Shown piece after piece: positions 39,320 to 48,012 of a stretch of DNA of 55,650 bases (positions within the stretch are counted from its first letter, which is position 1; each line of letters starts with the position of its first letter). Both the position numbers and the translations under genes were made by a program. The notes beneath the pieces were generated by a model, which worked only from the letters and a program-made list of their open reading frames with translations, was not told the DNA's origin and ran no database searches. Location: positions 1-55,650 of the forward strand of contig CAOJNP010000005.1 of the NCBI GenBank assembly GCA_948439995.1, in the 5' to 3' direction. The DNA comes from an uncultured Erysipelotrichaceae bacterium (lineage in GTDB: Bacteria > Bacillota_I > Bacilli_A > RF39 > UBA660).

Positions 39320-41428
39320 ATGAATTTTGGAGAAAATGATTCCTTAAAAAATGTTTTAGAAAAATATGGAAGAGATATTACAAAAAATGTTACTGATAAC
39401 AAAGTAGATCCAGTTATAGGGCGTGATGAAGAAGTTCGAAATATTATTCGTATTTTATCTCGAAAAACGAAAAACAATCCCGTTTTAATTGGAGAACCAG
39501 GAGTTGGAAAGACAGCTATTGTTGAAGGACTTGCTCAGAGAATTGTAAAAGGGGATGTTCCAGCTAGTTTAAAGAAAAAACGAGTTTGGGAATTAGATTT
39601 AGGTTCTTTGGTGGCAGGTGCCAAATATCGTGGTGAATTTGAAGAACGATTGAAAGCTGTTTTAAAAGAAGTAAAAGATAGTGAAGGCGAAATTATAATG
39701 TTCATCGATGAAATTCATATGATAGTTGGAAGTGGTGCAGAAGGAACCATGGATGTAGGTAATATGTTAAAACCAATGCTTGCTCGTGGTGAAATTCGTT
39801 TAATTGGAGCGACAACTTTAAATGAATATCGAAAATATATAGAAAAAGATGGAGCATTAGAAAGAAGATTTCAAAAAGTATTAGTTCATGAGCCAAGTGT
39901 TTTGGATACGATTACGATTTTGCGAGGACTAAAAGAACGTTTTGAAATTTTCCATGGCGTAACAATTAAAGACAGTGCTCTTGTATCTGCAGCAACATTA
40001 AGTGATCGTTATATTACCGATCGTTATCTTCCTGATAAAGCAATTGATTTAGTAGATGAAGCATGTGCTACTATTAAAATGCAAATGGATTCTGTACCTG
40101 CTCCATTAGATGAATTAACTAGAAAGATCATGAGATTACAAATCGAAGAACAAGCATTAAAAAAAGAAAAAGATGAAATAAGTATTACTAGAATAGAAAA
40201 TATTAAAAATGAAATTTCTTCTTTAAAAGAAAAAGAAAGTGAAATGCGCAATCAATGGGAAGAGGAAAAAAGATTAAATGATCAAATTAATAAGAAAAAA
40301 GAAGAATTAGAGCAAACAAAATTTGAACTAGAAACGGCAGAAAATAATTATAATTTAGAAACGGCTGCGAAATTACGGCATGGGGTTATTCCTGAATTGG
40401 AAAAAGAATTGGAAGCATTAAAAGAGCAGTCAAAATCGCAAATTTTAAGTGATGTTGTAGATGATGAGGGAATTGCATTAATTATTTCTAGATGGACTCA
40501 TATTCCTGTTCAAAAATTAGTTAGTGGCGAACGAGAAAAGTTATTGTCTTTATTTACTAATTTGAAAAAAAGAGTAATGGGACAAGACAATGCTTTAAAA
40601 TTGGTTAGTGATTGTATTATTCGAGCACGCAGTGGGATCAAAGATCCCAATCGTCCTATTGGATCCTTTATTTTTCTTGGACCTACTGGTGTTGGAAAAA
40701 CAGAAGTGGCCAAAAGTCTTGCATATGAGCTTTTTGATGATGAAAGACATATGGTAAGAATTGATTGTTCCGAATATATGGAAAGTTTTAATGTTTCTCG
40801 ATTAATTGGAGCTCCTCCAGGATATGTTGGTTATGATGAGGGAGGGCAATTAACTGAATCAGTAAGAAGAAATCCTTATAGTATTGTTTTATTTGACGAA
40901 ATTGAAAAAGCTCATCGTGATGTATTCAATATTTTACTGCAAATTTTAGATGATGGAAGAATTACTGATAGTCAAGGAAGAACGGTAGATTTTAAAAATA
41001 CAATTATTATTATGACAAGTAATTTGGGAAGTGAATATATTTTAGAACAACAAGAAAATTCTGAAGATATGGTAATGAATGAATTAAAAAATACTTTCCG
41101 TCCTGAATTTATTAATCGAATTGATGAAATCATAGTTTTTTCTCCACTTAAAAAAGAAACGATTCGTTCTATATTAGATCATATTATAAAAGAAATTGAG
41201 ATTCGCTTAACTCCAAGTAATATTCATGTTTCTTTAACAGACAAGGCGAAAGAAAAAATTTTAGATGAAGCATACGATGAAATGTATGGAGCTCGTCCAA
41301 TTAAAAGATATGTTACTAAAAATATTGAAACACTTCTTGCACAAGAACTATTAAGTGAAAATACTTCATTTCAAGATTCTTTTCTCATTGATGTATTAAA
41401 TGATGAATTTTTTATTCAAAAGCAATAA
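39320..41428 (+). CDS. clpB: ClpB-type disaggregase lacking the N-terminal domain
   Basis: 702 residues against ~860 for full ClpB. Two AAA+ modules: Walker [10 protein letters not shown] and GPTGVGKTE, Walker B IMFIDEIH and VLFDEIE, and the pore loops KYRGEFE and GYVGYDEG. Between them is a long coiled coil (~residues 270-390) with the [22 protein letters not shown]-like pattern of the ClpB M-domain, so it is ClpB rather than ClpC/E, and no ClpP-binding loop is obvious. The protein begins right at AAA-1 ([14 protein letters not shown]). ATG 39320 follows GGAAGGTGA; GTG 39311 is possible. CIRCE places it under HrcA. Confidence 0.9.
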   Translation: MNFGENDSLKNVLEKYGRDITKNVTDNKVDPVIGRDEEVRNIIRILSRKTKNNPVLIGEPGVGKTAIVEGLAQRIVKGDVPASLKKKRVWELDLGSLVAGAKYRGEFEERLKAVLKEVKDSEGEIIMFIDEIHMIVGSGAEGTMDVGNMLKPMLARGEIRLIGATTLNEYRKYIEKDGALERRFQKVLVHEPSVLDTITILRGLKERFEIFHGVTIKDSALVSAATLSDRYITDRYLPDKAIDLVDEACATIKMQMDSVPAPLDELTRKIMRLQIEEQALKKEKDEISITRIENIKNEISSLKEKESEMRNQWEEEKRLNDQINKKKEELEQTKFELETAENNYNLETAAKLRHGVIPELEKELEALKEQSKSQILSDVVDDEGIALIISRWTHIPVQKLVSGEREKLLSLFTNLKKRVMGQDNALKLVSDCIIRARSGIKDPNRPIGSFIFLGPTGVGKTEVAKSLAYELFDDERHMVRIDCSEYMESFNVSRLIGAPPGYVGYDEGGQLTESVRRNPYSIVLFDEIEKAHRDVFNILLQILDDGRITDSQGRTVDFKNTIIIMTSNLGSEYILEQQENSEDMVMNELKNTFRPEFINRIDEIIVFSPLKKETIRSILDHIIKEIEIRLTPSNIHVSLTDKAKEKILDEAYDEMYGARPIKRYVTKNIETLLAQELLSENTSFQDSFLIDVLNDEFFIQKQ

Positions 41429-41522
41429 AATCAATAACAAAAATATTTATTCCAATGAAGTTTTCACTTGATTGGTTTGTCTATTTTAATAAAAAGAAAA
41501 TACTTTCTTTTTTCTTTTTTTT

Positions 41523-41531
41523 TGTTATAAT
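41523..41531 (+). promoter_or_regulatory. Extended -10 promoter of the phosphoesterase gene
   Basis: TGTTATAAT follows a long T tract; GGGGGA precedes ATG 41557. Confidence 0.5.
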
Positions 41532-41556
41532 AACACTAAATTTTGGGGGATTTTTA

Positions 41557-42411
41557 ATGAAGGAATATTATTTAATTGCAAAAGAAATACAGAAATTAGG
41601 TGTACAAAAAGTAGCACATCGAAGAAATTGTACAGTAAATGAATTAATAGCAATTTTAGATCGTGTTTTTTCTGATGGAAAAGTTTCCAAATCAGAAAGA
41701 AACGATTTTCGAAACTTATTAGAACAAATACGTTTTTTACTATATTTGAATGCAAAAAAAATGGCTATTCTTTCTGATACTCATATTGGACATGAAAAAG
41801 CAAATTTTGATTATATTAAACGAGCTTATGATTATTTTAATAAATTAGGAATTCAAGTTGTATTTCATGTAGGAGATCTTTTTGAAGGGTTTGAGCATTT
41901 TAATCTAAAACATAAAAAACGATGTAAGAGTGAATGTATAAAACAATTAAATTTGTTTTCTGAGAATTATCCAAAAGGATTTCAAAATTATATTGTTTTA
42001 GGAAATCATGAAGTGCAATTTTTAAATCTTGGAATTGATTTAGTACAATAAATTCCAGAATACCATGAAAATTTTACTGTTTTAGGTTATGGACGTGCTT
42101 ATGTAAATTGTCAATCTTATAAAATTTCTTTCTCTCATTCCGTATCTAAAAAAATATTAGTGCCATATTATCGGAGCGATTGTGATCTTAATTTATTTGG
42201 TCATTCTCATTTTTATTTTTATAATGAAGAACTTTCTAGTATTAAAATTCCTACTTGTAGCAATAATCAAATGTATGGATTTTATGGAGAAGAAGGAAAA
42301 CCAGGTTTTATAGTTTTAAATTTTGAAGAAGATTTTATTGAAAGTCAAAGATTTATAATTTTAGATCATGAAATAAAACCATTTGATAATATAAGAATCC
42401 GAAAAAAATAA
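41557..42411 (+). pseudogene. Metallophosphoesterase gene split by an in-frame TAA
   Basis: The frame from ATG 41557 reads a calcineurin-like phosphoesterase: SDTHIGHE (motif I), FHVGDLFEGFEHF (motif II) and VLGNHEV (motif III). It meets a TAA at 42049 after FLNLGIDLVQ. The same frame then continues without other stops: IPEYHENFTVLGYGRAYVN, the SFSHS region, and the final LFGHSHFYF metal motif, to 42411. The second half has no start or ribosome site near its beginning. One nonsense change in an otherwise intact ~285-codon gene is the simplest reading; an assembly error is possible. Confidence 0.85.
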
Positions 42412-42448
42412 ATTTGAGATAAAAATAAGTTATTAACCTAATTAAGGA

Positions 42449-42477
42449 TTGAATTTTTTGAAACAAAATGATAGAAT
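42449..42477 (+). promoter_or_regulatory. Promoter of the thrS T-box operon
   Basis: TTGAAT (42449-42454), 17-base spacer, TAGAAT (42472-42477). Confidence 0.65.
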
Positions 42478-42483
42478 ACATTT

Positions 42484-42676
42484 AGAAATCGATGAAGAAA
42501 GACATGATTGTAATTTATTTTTTGATAGAGATTAAGTGGTTGGTGGAAACTTAAAAAAATGATTACCATTACTCCTTTCTAAGAGGATTAAAAAATCCCG
42601 GATATTTCCGTTATTAAAATTAAGTAAAAAAAGGATGGTACCGCTGTATAAATAGCTCCTTGGTATCATTCTTTTT
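42484..42676 (+). promoter_or_regulatory. T-box riboswitch leader, threonine
   Basis: Stem I carries the GTGGTTGGTGG distal-loop sequence, with a likely Thr specifier ACC at 42565-42567. The T-box proper is AAGGATGGTACCGC (42631-42644). A terminator forms between 42631-42642 and GGTATCATTCTT, ending in TTTATT. Uncharged tRNA-Thr binding to TGGT would favour the antiterminator and expression of the downstream genes. Confidence 0.92.
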
Positions 42677-42694
42677 ATTATTTTGGAGGATAAT

Positions 42695-42874
42695 ATGAAA
42701 AATGATGAAAAAGATGCTCAGAAAGAGTTATTTGAATTAAGATGTGCTTTAAAAATGCAACAATTGGATCAACAAAAAGAAAAAGAGATACAAGATCGGA
42801 TTAAAGCTGTTCGAGCCATTCTTTTTGAATTAAAAAAAGAACAATTGAAAAATGAAGGAGGAAAAAAAAGATGA
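42695..42874 (+). CDS. Small helical protein in the thrS operon
   Basis: 59 residues, start ATG 42695 with GGAGG five bases before. Entirely charged and helical: ELRCALKMQQLDQQKEKEIQDR, ending NEGGKKR. Its stop overlaps the thrS start (ATGA), and its last codons contain the thrS ribosome site GGAGG, so thrS translation is probably coupled to it. Family not recognised. Confidence 0.65.
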   Translation: MKNDEKDAQKELFELRCALKMQQLDQQKEKEIQDRIKAVRAILFELKKEQLKNEGGKKR

Positions 42875-44622
42875 TCAATATTAAAGAAAATGAAAATTTA
42901 AGTGTATTAAATCATAGTTGTGCTCATTTGCTTGCACAAGCAGTAAAACATTTATATCCCCATGCTAAATTTTGGGTTGGACCAGTCATAGAAGAAGGGT
43001 TTTATTATGACATTGATTTAGGAGATATTACTTTAAATGAAGAGGATTTAGAAAAAATCCAAAAAGAAATGAAAAAAATAAGTAAAGATGGAAAGCGAAT
43101 TGTTCGTCAAGAATTAAGTAAAAGTGAAGCATTAAAAATGTTTTCTAATGATCCTTATAAATTAGATTTAATTGAAAATATGAATCAAGATGAGGTAATA
43201 TCGTGTTATACACAAGGTGATTTTACAGATCTTTGCCGGGGACCTCATGTAGAAACGGTAAAAGAATTAAAGCATTTTAAATTATTAAAATTTAGTGGGG
43301 CTTATTATAAGGGCGATTCGAATAATAAAGTATTACAACGCATTTATGGTATTTGCTTTAAAACGGAAGAAGAATTAGAAAATCATTTAAAGGAATTAGA
43401 AGAAGCAAAATTGCGAGATCATAGAAAATTGGGAAAAGAATTAGAATTGTTTATGAATCATGAACTGGTTGGTCCAGGTCTTCCTTTGTGGCTTCCAAAT
43501 GGTGCAGTAGTTCGAACAGAACTTGAAAATTATATTAGAAGAAAAGAAAGAAAATTGGGATATGAACATGTTTATACTCCATGTCTTGCTTCTACAGAGC
43601 TTTATAAAATTAGTGGTCATTGGGATCATTATAAAGACGATATGTTTCCCATCATGGAATTGGATAAAGAAGAATTGGTTCTTCGTCCGATGAATTGTCC
43701 TCATCATATGTTAATTTATAAAAATAAAATTCATAGTTATCGTGATTTACCAATTCGAATCGGAGAACTTGCTCCTGATTTTCGTTATGAAGCAAGTGGA
43801 GCTGTTTGTGGACTAGAACGAGTTCGTGCGATGTGTCAAAACGATGCGCATTTATTTGTAAGACCAGATCAGATTAAAGAAGAATTTTCAAAGGTAGTTG
43901 CATTAATATTAGATGTTTATCAAGATTTTCATATTACAGATTATAAATTTCGTTTATCTTTAAGAGATAAAGATGATATAGAAAAATATTATCCTGATGA
44001 TGAGATGTGGAATAAAGCTGAAAATGAACTTCGTACTGTGTTAACAGAATTAAAACTTCCTTTTTATGAAGCCGTTGGAGAAGCTGCTTTTTATGGACCA
44101 AAATTGGATGTTCAAATTAAAACTGCAATTGGTCATGACATTTCACTTTCAACTTGTCAACTTGATTTTTTACTTCCAGAACGATTTGATTTAAATTATA
44201 TTGATGAAGCTGGCGAAAAGAAAAGACCTGTTGTTATTCATCGTGCTATTTTGGGTACTTTCGATCGATTTATGGCATATTTAATTGAAGAAACAAAAGG
44301 AGCTTTCCCACTTTGGCTTGCTCCTGTTCAAATAAATGTAATTCCTGTTAATTTGGAATTTCATGAAAAATATGCGAAAGAAATTTTTACGTATTTAAAA
44401 GAAAATGATTATCGAGTAGAAATTGATATTCGCAATGAAAAGTTAAGCTATAAAATGCGTGAAAGTGTTATGAGGAAAATTCCGATTACTTTAATTATAG
44501 GTCAAAAAGAAGTAGACGAAAATACTATTAGTTATAGAAATTTTGGCAGCAATGAGACGTTTACGATATCACAAGAAGAATTTTATGAGTTACTAGAAAA
44601 TATGTTAAGTAATAAAAATTAG
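42871..44622 (+). CDS. thrS: Threonyl-tRNA synthetase lacking the TGS domain
   Basis: 583 residues against ~640 usual. It begins directly at the editing domain (NHSCAHLLAQAVKHLYPHAKFW, HxxxH; CRGPHVE the second pair), so the N-terminal ~60-residue TGS domain is absent. The class II core has LRPMNCPHHMLIY (zinc Cys), RYEASGAVCGLERVRAMCQNDAH (motif 2) and HRAILGTFDRFM (motif 3), then the anticodon domain (PVQINVIPVN ... IIGQKE). Controlled by the T-box upstream. Confidence 0.96.
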   Translation: MINIKENENLSVLNHSCAHLLAQAVKHLYPHAKFWVGPVIEEGFYYDIDLGDITLNEEDLEKIQKEMKKISKDGKRIVRQELSKSEALKMFSNDPYKLDLIENMNQDEVISCYTQGDFTDLCRGPHVETVKELKHFKLLKFSGAYYKGDSNNKVLQRIYGICFKTEEELENHLKELEEAKLRDHRKLGKELELFMNHELVGPGLPLWLPNGAVVRTELENYIRRKERKLGYEHVYTPCLASTELYKISGHWDHYKDDMFPIMELDKEELVLRPMNCPHHMLIYKNKIHSYRDLPIRIGELAPDFRYEASGAVCGLERVRAMCQNDAHLFVRPDQIKEEFSKVVALILDVYQDFHITDYKFRLSLRDKDDIEKYYPDDEMWNKAENELRTVLTELKLPFYEAVGEAAFYGPKLDVQIKTAIGHDISLSTCQLDFLLPERFDLNYIDEAGEKKRPVVIHRAILGTFDRFMAYLIEETKGAFPLWLAPVQINVIPVNLEFHEKYAKEIFTYLKENDYRVEIDIRNEKLSYKMRESVMRKIPITLIIGQKEVDENTISYRNFGSNETFTISQEEFYELLENMLSNKN

Positions 44623-44674
44623 TAACTTAAAATTTATTATTTTAAAAAAGATGATATGTGATATACTATTAATA

Positions 44675-44876
44675 GAAATCGAAAAAAAGATATGATAAAA
44701 AGGAATGATTTAAAAGAGACTTCATGGTTGGTGAGAATGAAGAAATCAGCTTTTTTATTTCTCCTTTTTAGAGGGATTTAATCATCCACGGGAAAACCGT
44801 TATTAAAAATTAAGTATAATAAAGGATGGCACCGCAAAACAATTTGCTCCTTTTGGAGGTTTGTTTTGCTTTTTTA
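44675..44876 (+). promoter_or_regulatory. T-box riboswitch leader, serine
   Basis: ATGGTTGGTGAG stem I element (~44724), T-box AAAGGATGGCACCGC (44821-44835) and terminator GCAAAACAA/TTGTTTTGC (44834-44842 with 44861-44869) plus TTTTTT. The TGGC in the T-box suits a tRNA with G at the discriminator, as tRNA-Ser has. The specifier is TCA (44746) or AGC (44748). A TATACT at 44662 is the likely -10. Confidence 0.92.
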
Positions 44877-44896
44877 TTGGAAAGAGAGGAAAAAAG

Positions 44897-46180
44897 ATGT
44901 TAGATATTAAATTTGTAAGAGAAAATCCTGAAAAGGTAAAAGAAAATATTAAGAAAAAGTTTCAAGATGAAAAATTACCCCTTGTGGAAGAAGTAATAGA
45001 AATGGATCGAAAAATAAGAGAATTAAAATTAAAAGGAGATTCTTTAAGACAGGAAAGAAATAGTACAAGTGATGAAATTGGTGCTTTATTTAGAGAAAAA
45101 AAAGTTGATGAAGCAAATGCCAAGAAACAAAAAGTTGTTGAAATTAATGAGCAATTAGTAGAAATAGAAAAAGAAGAAAATGAATTATCAGAACAATTAA
45201 AAAGTAAAATGATGGTTATTCCAAATATTATTGATGATAGTGTTCCTGTTGGGAAAGATGATAGTGAGAATGTAGAAATTGAAAAATTTGGAGATCCAAT
45301 TGTACCAGATTATGAAATACCATATCATGCTGATATTATTGAATCATTAGGTGGTCTTGATAAAGATAGTGCAGGAAGAACAAGTGGAAATGGTTTTTAC
45401 TATTTGATAGGGGATATAGCAAGACTCCATGAAGCAACTATTGCCTATGCAAGAGATTTTATGATTAGTAAAGGTTTCACTTATGCAATACCACCTTTTA
45501 TGATAAGAAGTGATGTTGTAACAGGAGTTATGTCATTTGCTGAAATGGATGCTATGATGTATAAAATAGAAGGAGAAGATTTATATTTAATTGGAACTTC
45601 TGAACATAGTATGATAGGTAAGTTTAAAGGTCAACTAATTGATGAAAAAGAATTGCCTATTGCGATGACTTCTTATTCTCCGTGTTTTAGAAAAGAAGTA
45701 GGAGCTCATGGATTAGAAGAGAGAGGATTATATAGAGTTCATCAATTCGAGAAGCAAGAAATGGTTGTGCTATGCAAACCTGAAGATGCAATGGAATGGT
45801 ATAACAAGATGTGGAATTATACAGTAGAATTTTTTAGAAGTATGGGAATAGCAGTTAGAACTTTAGAATGTTGTAGTGGCGATTTAGCAGATCTTAAAGT
45901 TAAATCTTGTGATGTAGAGGCATGGAGTCCAAGACAACAAAAGTATTTTGAAGTAGGATCTTGTTCTACTTTAGGAGATGCTCAAGCAAGACGATTAGGA
46001 ATTAGAATGAAAACTGAAAATGGAAATCAGTATTTGGCAACACTTAACAACACAGTAATCGCTAGTCCTCGCTCACTTATCGCAATTCTTGAACAATGTT
46101 ATCAAAGTGATGGCAGTGTAAAAATACCAAAAGCTTTACAACCTTATATGGGTGGAAAGACAAAAATAGAAGTAAAATAA
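44897..46180 (+). CDS. serS: Seryl-tRNA synthetase
   Basis: 427 residues, full length. N-terminal coiled-coil arm (residues ~30-110), then the class II core with FRKEVGAHGLEERGLYRVHQFEKQEMV (motif 2) and TLNNTVIASPRSLIAILEQ (motif 3). ATG 44897 follows GAGAGG; upstream codons in frame lie in the T-box terminator. Confidence 0.97.
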   Translation: MLDIKFVRENPEKVKENIKKKFQDEKLPLVEEVIEMDRKIRELKLKGDSLRQERNSTSDEIGALFREKKVDEANAKKQKVVEINEQLVEIEKEENELSEQLKSKMMVIPNIIDDSVPVGKDDSENVEIEKFGDPIVPDYEIPYHADIIESLGGLDKDSAGRTSGNGFYYLIGDIARLHEATIAYARDFMISKGFTYAIPPFMIRSDVVTGVMSFAEMDAMMYKIEGEDLYLIGTSEHSMIGKFKGQLIDEKELPIAMTSYSPCFRKEVGAHGLEERGLYRVHQFEKQEMVVLCKPEDAMEWYNKMWNYTVEFFRSMGIAVRTLECCSGDLADLKVKSCDVEAWSPRQQKYFEVGSCSTLGDAQARRLGIRMKTENGNQYLATLNNTVIASPRSLIAILEQCYQSDGSVKIPKALQPYMGGKTKIEVK

Positions 46181-46259
46181 TAAATTGTTTCATGATTAAA
46201 CGATATCAATCAGAAAAAAATATTTTGGTTTCTTTCACAGTTTGAAATGGAGGAAATAT

Positions 46260-47036
46260 ATGTATTATCCAAAACAAATTCCATATTTATTAAATTCTGA
46301 ATTTCAAAAACAGGTAGAATATCATGAGTATCATTTTAAAGAATTAGAACATTATTGCATGTGCATCTGGCAAATGACATCGAAAGAAAAGTTGAAGAAA
46401 CCTATTTATAATTATATTTTACCAGATGCATGTGTCGATATTATTATAGATTTTACACAGAAAAGCATTTTTTTTGCAGCATTTAGTAAGGATACAGAAT
46501 TATTTTTATTACATGATAATGTAGATTATTTGGGGGTTCGATTGAAACCAGGTGCATTTTATGCAATTTTTGGAATTCATGCAGAAAAAATTATGGATCA
46601 TCAAATTCCTTTTTCTGATCTTGAAATTGATCCATTTTTTCAAGATATTTTTTTGGTATCAATAGAAGAGAGAATTTCTTTTTTTCGAAATTATTTAACT
46701 TTGAAAATAAAATTTTTAAAAGAAAATAAAATGATCCAAATTATTGATGAATTGTATCTTCATCCACAAGAGAAAAAAGTTTATGAAATTTCGAAACAAT
46801 TTGGGTATCAAGAACGGCAATTAAATCGAATTTTTAAAAAACATTATGGAGTATCTCCAAAAGTTTTATTAAATATTTTAAGGCTTCATTTATGCTTAAA
46901 TGTACTTTTAGAAGGAAAACAAAATCTGAGTGATGTTGCTCTTTTTTGTGGGTTTTATGATCAATCTCATTTTATAAAAGAAATCAAACGTTATACTAAG
47001 ATTAGCCCTTTTCAAATGATGGAGCAAATGAAATAA
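46260..47036 (+). CDS. AraC-family transcriptional regulator
   Basis: 258 residues. The N-terminal ~150 resemble the AraC-type sensor domain that starts with YILPDACVDIIID and GVRLKPGAFYAIFG. The C-terminal two helix-turn-helix motifs are VYEISKQFGYQERQLNRIFKKHYGVSPK and LSDVALFCGFYDQSHFIKEIKRYTKISPFQ. ATG 46260 follows GGAGG. A VOC protein and an HhH protein gene follow in the same direction and are the likely regulon. Confidence 0.85.
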   Translation: MYYPKQIPYLLNSEFQKQVEYHEYHFKELEHYCMCIWQMTSKEKLKKPIYNYILPDACVDIIIDFTQKSIFFAAFSKDTELFLLHDNVDYLGVRLKPGAFYAIFGIHAEKIMDHQIPFSDLEIDPFFQDIFLVSIEERISFFRNYLTLKIKFLKENKMIQIIDELYLHPQEKKVYEISKQFGYQERQLNRIFKKHYGVSPKVLLNILRLHLCLNVLLEGKQNLSDVALFCGFYDQSHFIKEIKRYTKISPFQMMEQMK

Positions 47037-47099
47037 AATGTCTGTTTTTTACATTACAAATTTTTCTTTTCTTTTTATAATTAACATGGAGGTAAAATT

Positions 47100-47480
47100 A
47101 TGTTTGAAACAATTACAGCAAATATAATGGTAGAAAACGTAGAAGAAACCATTCAGTTTTATGAGAAGGTTTTGGGATTTGAAACCACGGTATTGGTTCC
47201 TGGAGAAGAAGAGGCTTTTCAATTTGCTATTTTAAAAAAGGATGCAATTTCTATTATGTTTCAATCTCAAAAAACATTAATGAATGAATATCCAACTCTT
47301 CAAACAAGTGATATTAAGCCAATGCTTACATTATTTATTACTGTTTTAGATGTTCAAGAAGTTTATCAAGAATTAAAAGGAAAAGTTGAATTTGCGAGTG
47401 AACTTCATGAAACATTTTATGGAAAATTAGAATTTGCTATTTATGATAATAATAAAAATATTTTAACCATTTCGTGTTAA
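47100..47480 (+). CDS. VOC (glyoxalase/bleomycin-resistance) family protein
   Basis: 126 residues, the usual VOC length, with two beta-alpha-beta modules: NIMVENVEETIQFYEKVLGFE and FITVLDVQEVYQELKG. Ends YDNNKNILTISC. GGAGG precedes the ATG. Substrate unknown; context suggests control by the AraC-type gene upstream. Confidence 0.85.
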   Translation: MFETITANIMVENVEETIQFYEKVLGFETTVLVPGEEEAFQFAILKKDAISIMFQSQKTLMNEYPTLQTSDIKPMLTLFITVLDVQEVYQELKGKVEFASELHETFYGKLEFAIYDNNKNILTISC

Positions 47481-47505
47481 AATATTTTTTTAGAAAGAGT
47501 GATTT

Positions 47506-47760
47506 ATGAAAACAGATTTATTAACCATTCCTTATATTGGAAAAAATACAAAAGAAGATTTGTTTCTTTTAGGTATTACTTGTGTAGAAGATTTAGTAGG
47601 AAAAGATCCAGAAGATCTTTATTTTCAAGATTGCATCCGTAAACAAAGACAAGAAGATCGTTGTCAATTGTATGTCTTTCGTATGGCAGTATATTATGCA
47701 GAACATGAAATAAGAGAACCAGAAAAATTACAATGGTGGTATTGGAAAGATCAAAAATAA
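47506..47760 (+). CDS. Helix-hairpin-helix protein (Cdd1/pathogenicity-locus family)
   Basis: 84 residues. LLTIPYIGKNTKEDLFLLGITCVEDLVGKDPEDLY is a helix-hairpin-helix DNA-binding unit, followed by CIRKQRQEDRCQLYVFRMAVYYAE and a Trp-rich end (PEKLQWWYWKD), the pattern of the small Cdd1-like family. Role unknown. The 250 bases to miaB hold no gene; a TTTTTCTATAGAAAAA palindrome lies at ~47766. Confidence 0.8.
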   Translation: MKTDLLTIPYIGKNTKEDLFLLGITCVEDLVGKDPEDLYFQDCIRKQRQEDRCQLYVFRMAVYYAEHEIREPEKLQWWYWKDQK

Positions 47761-47981
47761 TTCTATTTTTCTATAGAAAAAACAAACAATAATGTGCCAA
47801 AAAATAGTTTCTATGAAATTATTAAAATTCATTCTTATGAAAAGAAAAACTTTATAATAGAATCTTTATATTGTTTATCAACTAGGTCATTTAATCTTTT
47901 CATATTTCAAATTCATCAATAATTAAGAAAAAAATTACCAAAAAAAACATAAAAGACACTATTTTCGAAGTGCTTTTTTTT

Positions 47982-47990
47982 TGTTATAAT
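47982..47990 (+). promoter_or_regulatory. Extended -10 promoter of miaB
   Basis: TGTTATAAT after a T tract; GAAGGTG precedes ATG 48013. Confidence 0.5.
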
Positions 47991-48012
47991 ACAAAAAGTT
48001 GAAGGTGTTATT

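Noticed and set aside
39320-41428. ClpC or ClpE
   Set aside because: The long coiled coil between AAA modules is of ClpB M-domain length and pattern, and no N-terminal Clp-N or zinc domain is present.
32969-42051. TAA recoding, suggested by two genes with in-frame TAA
   Set aside because: Most genes here end in TAA at family-correct lengths (for example rpsP, khpA, ddl), so TAA is a normal stop; mutations or assembly errors are simpler.
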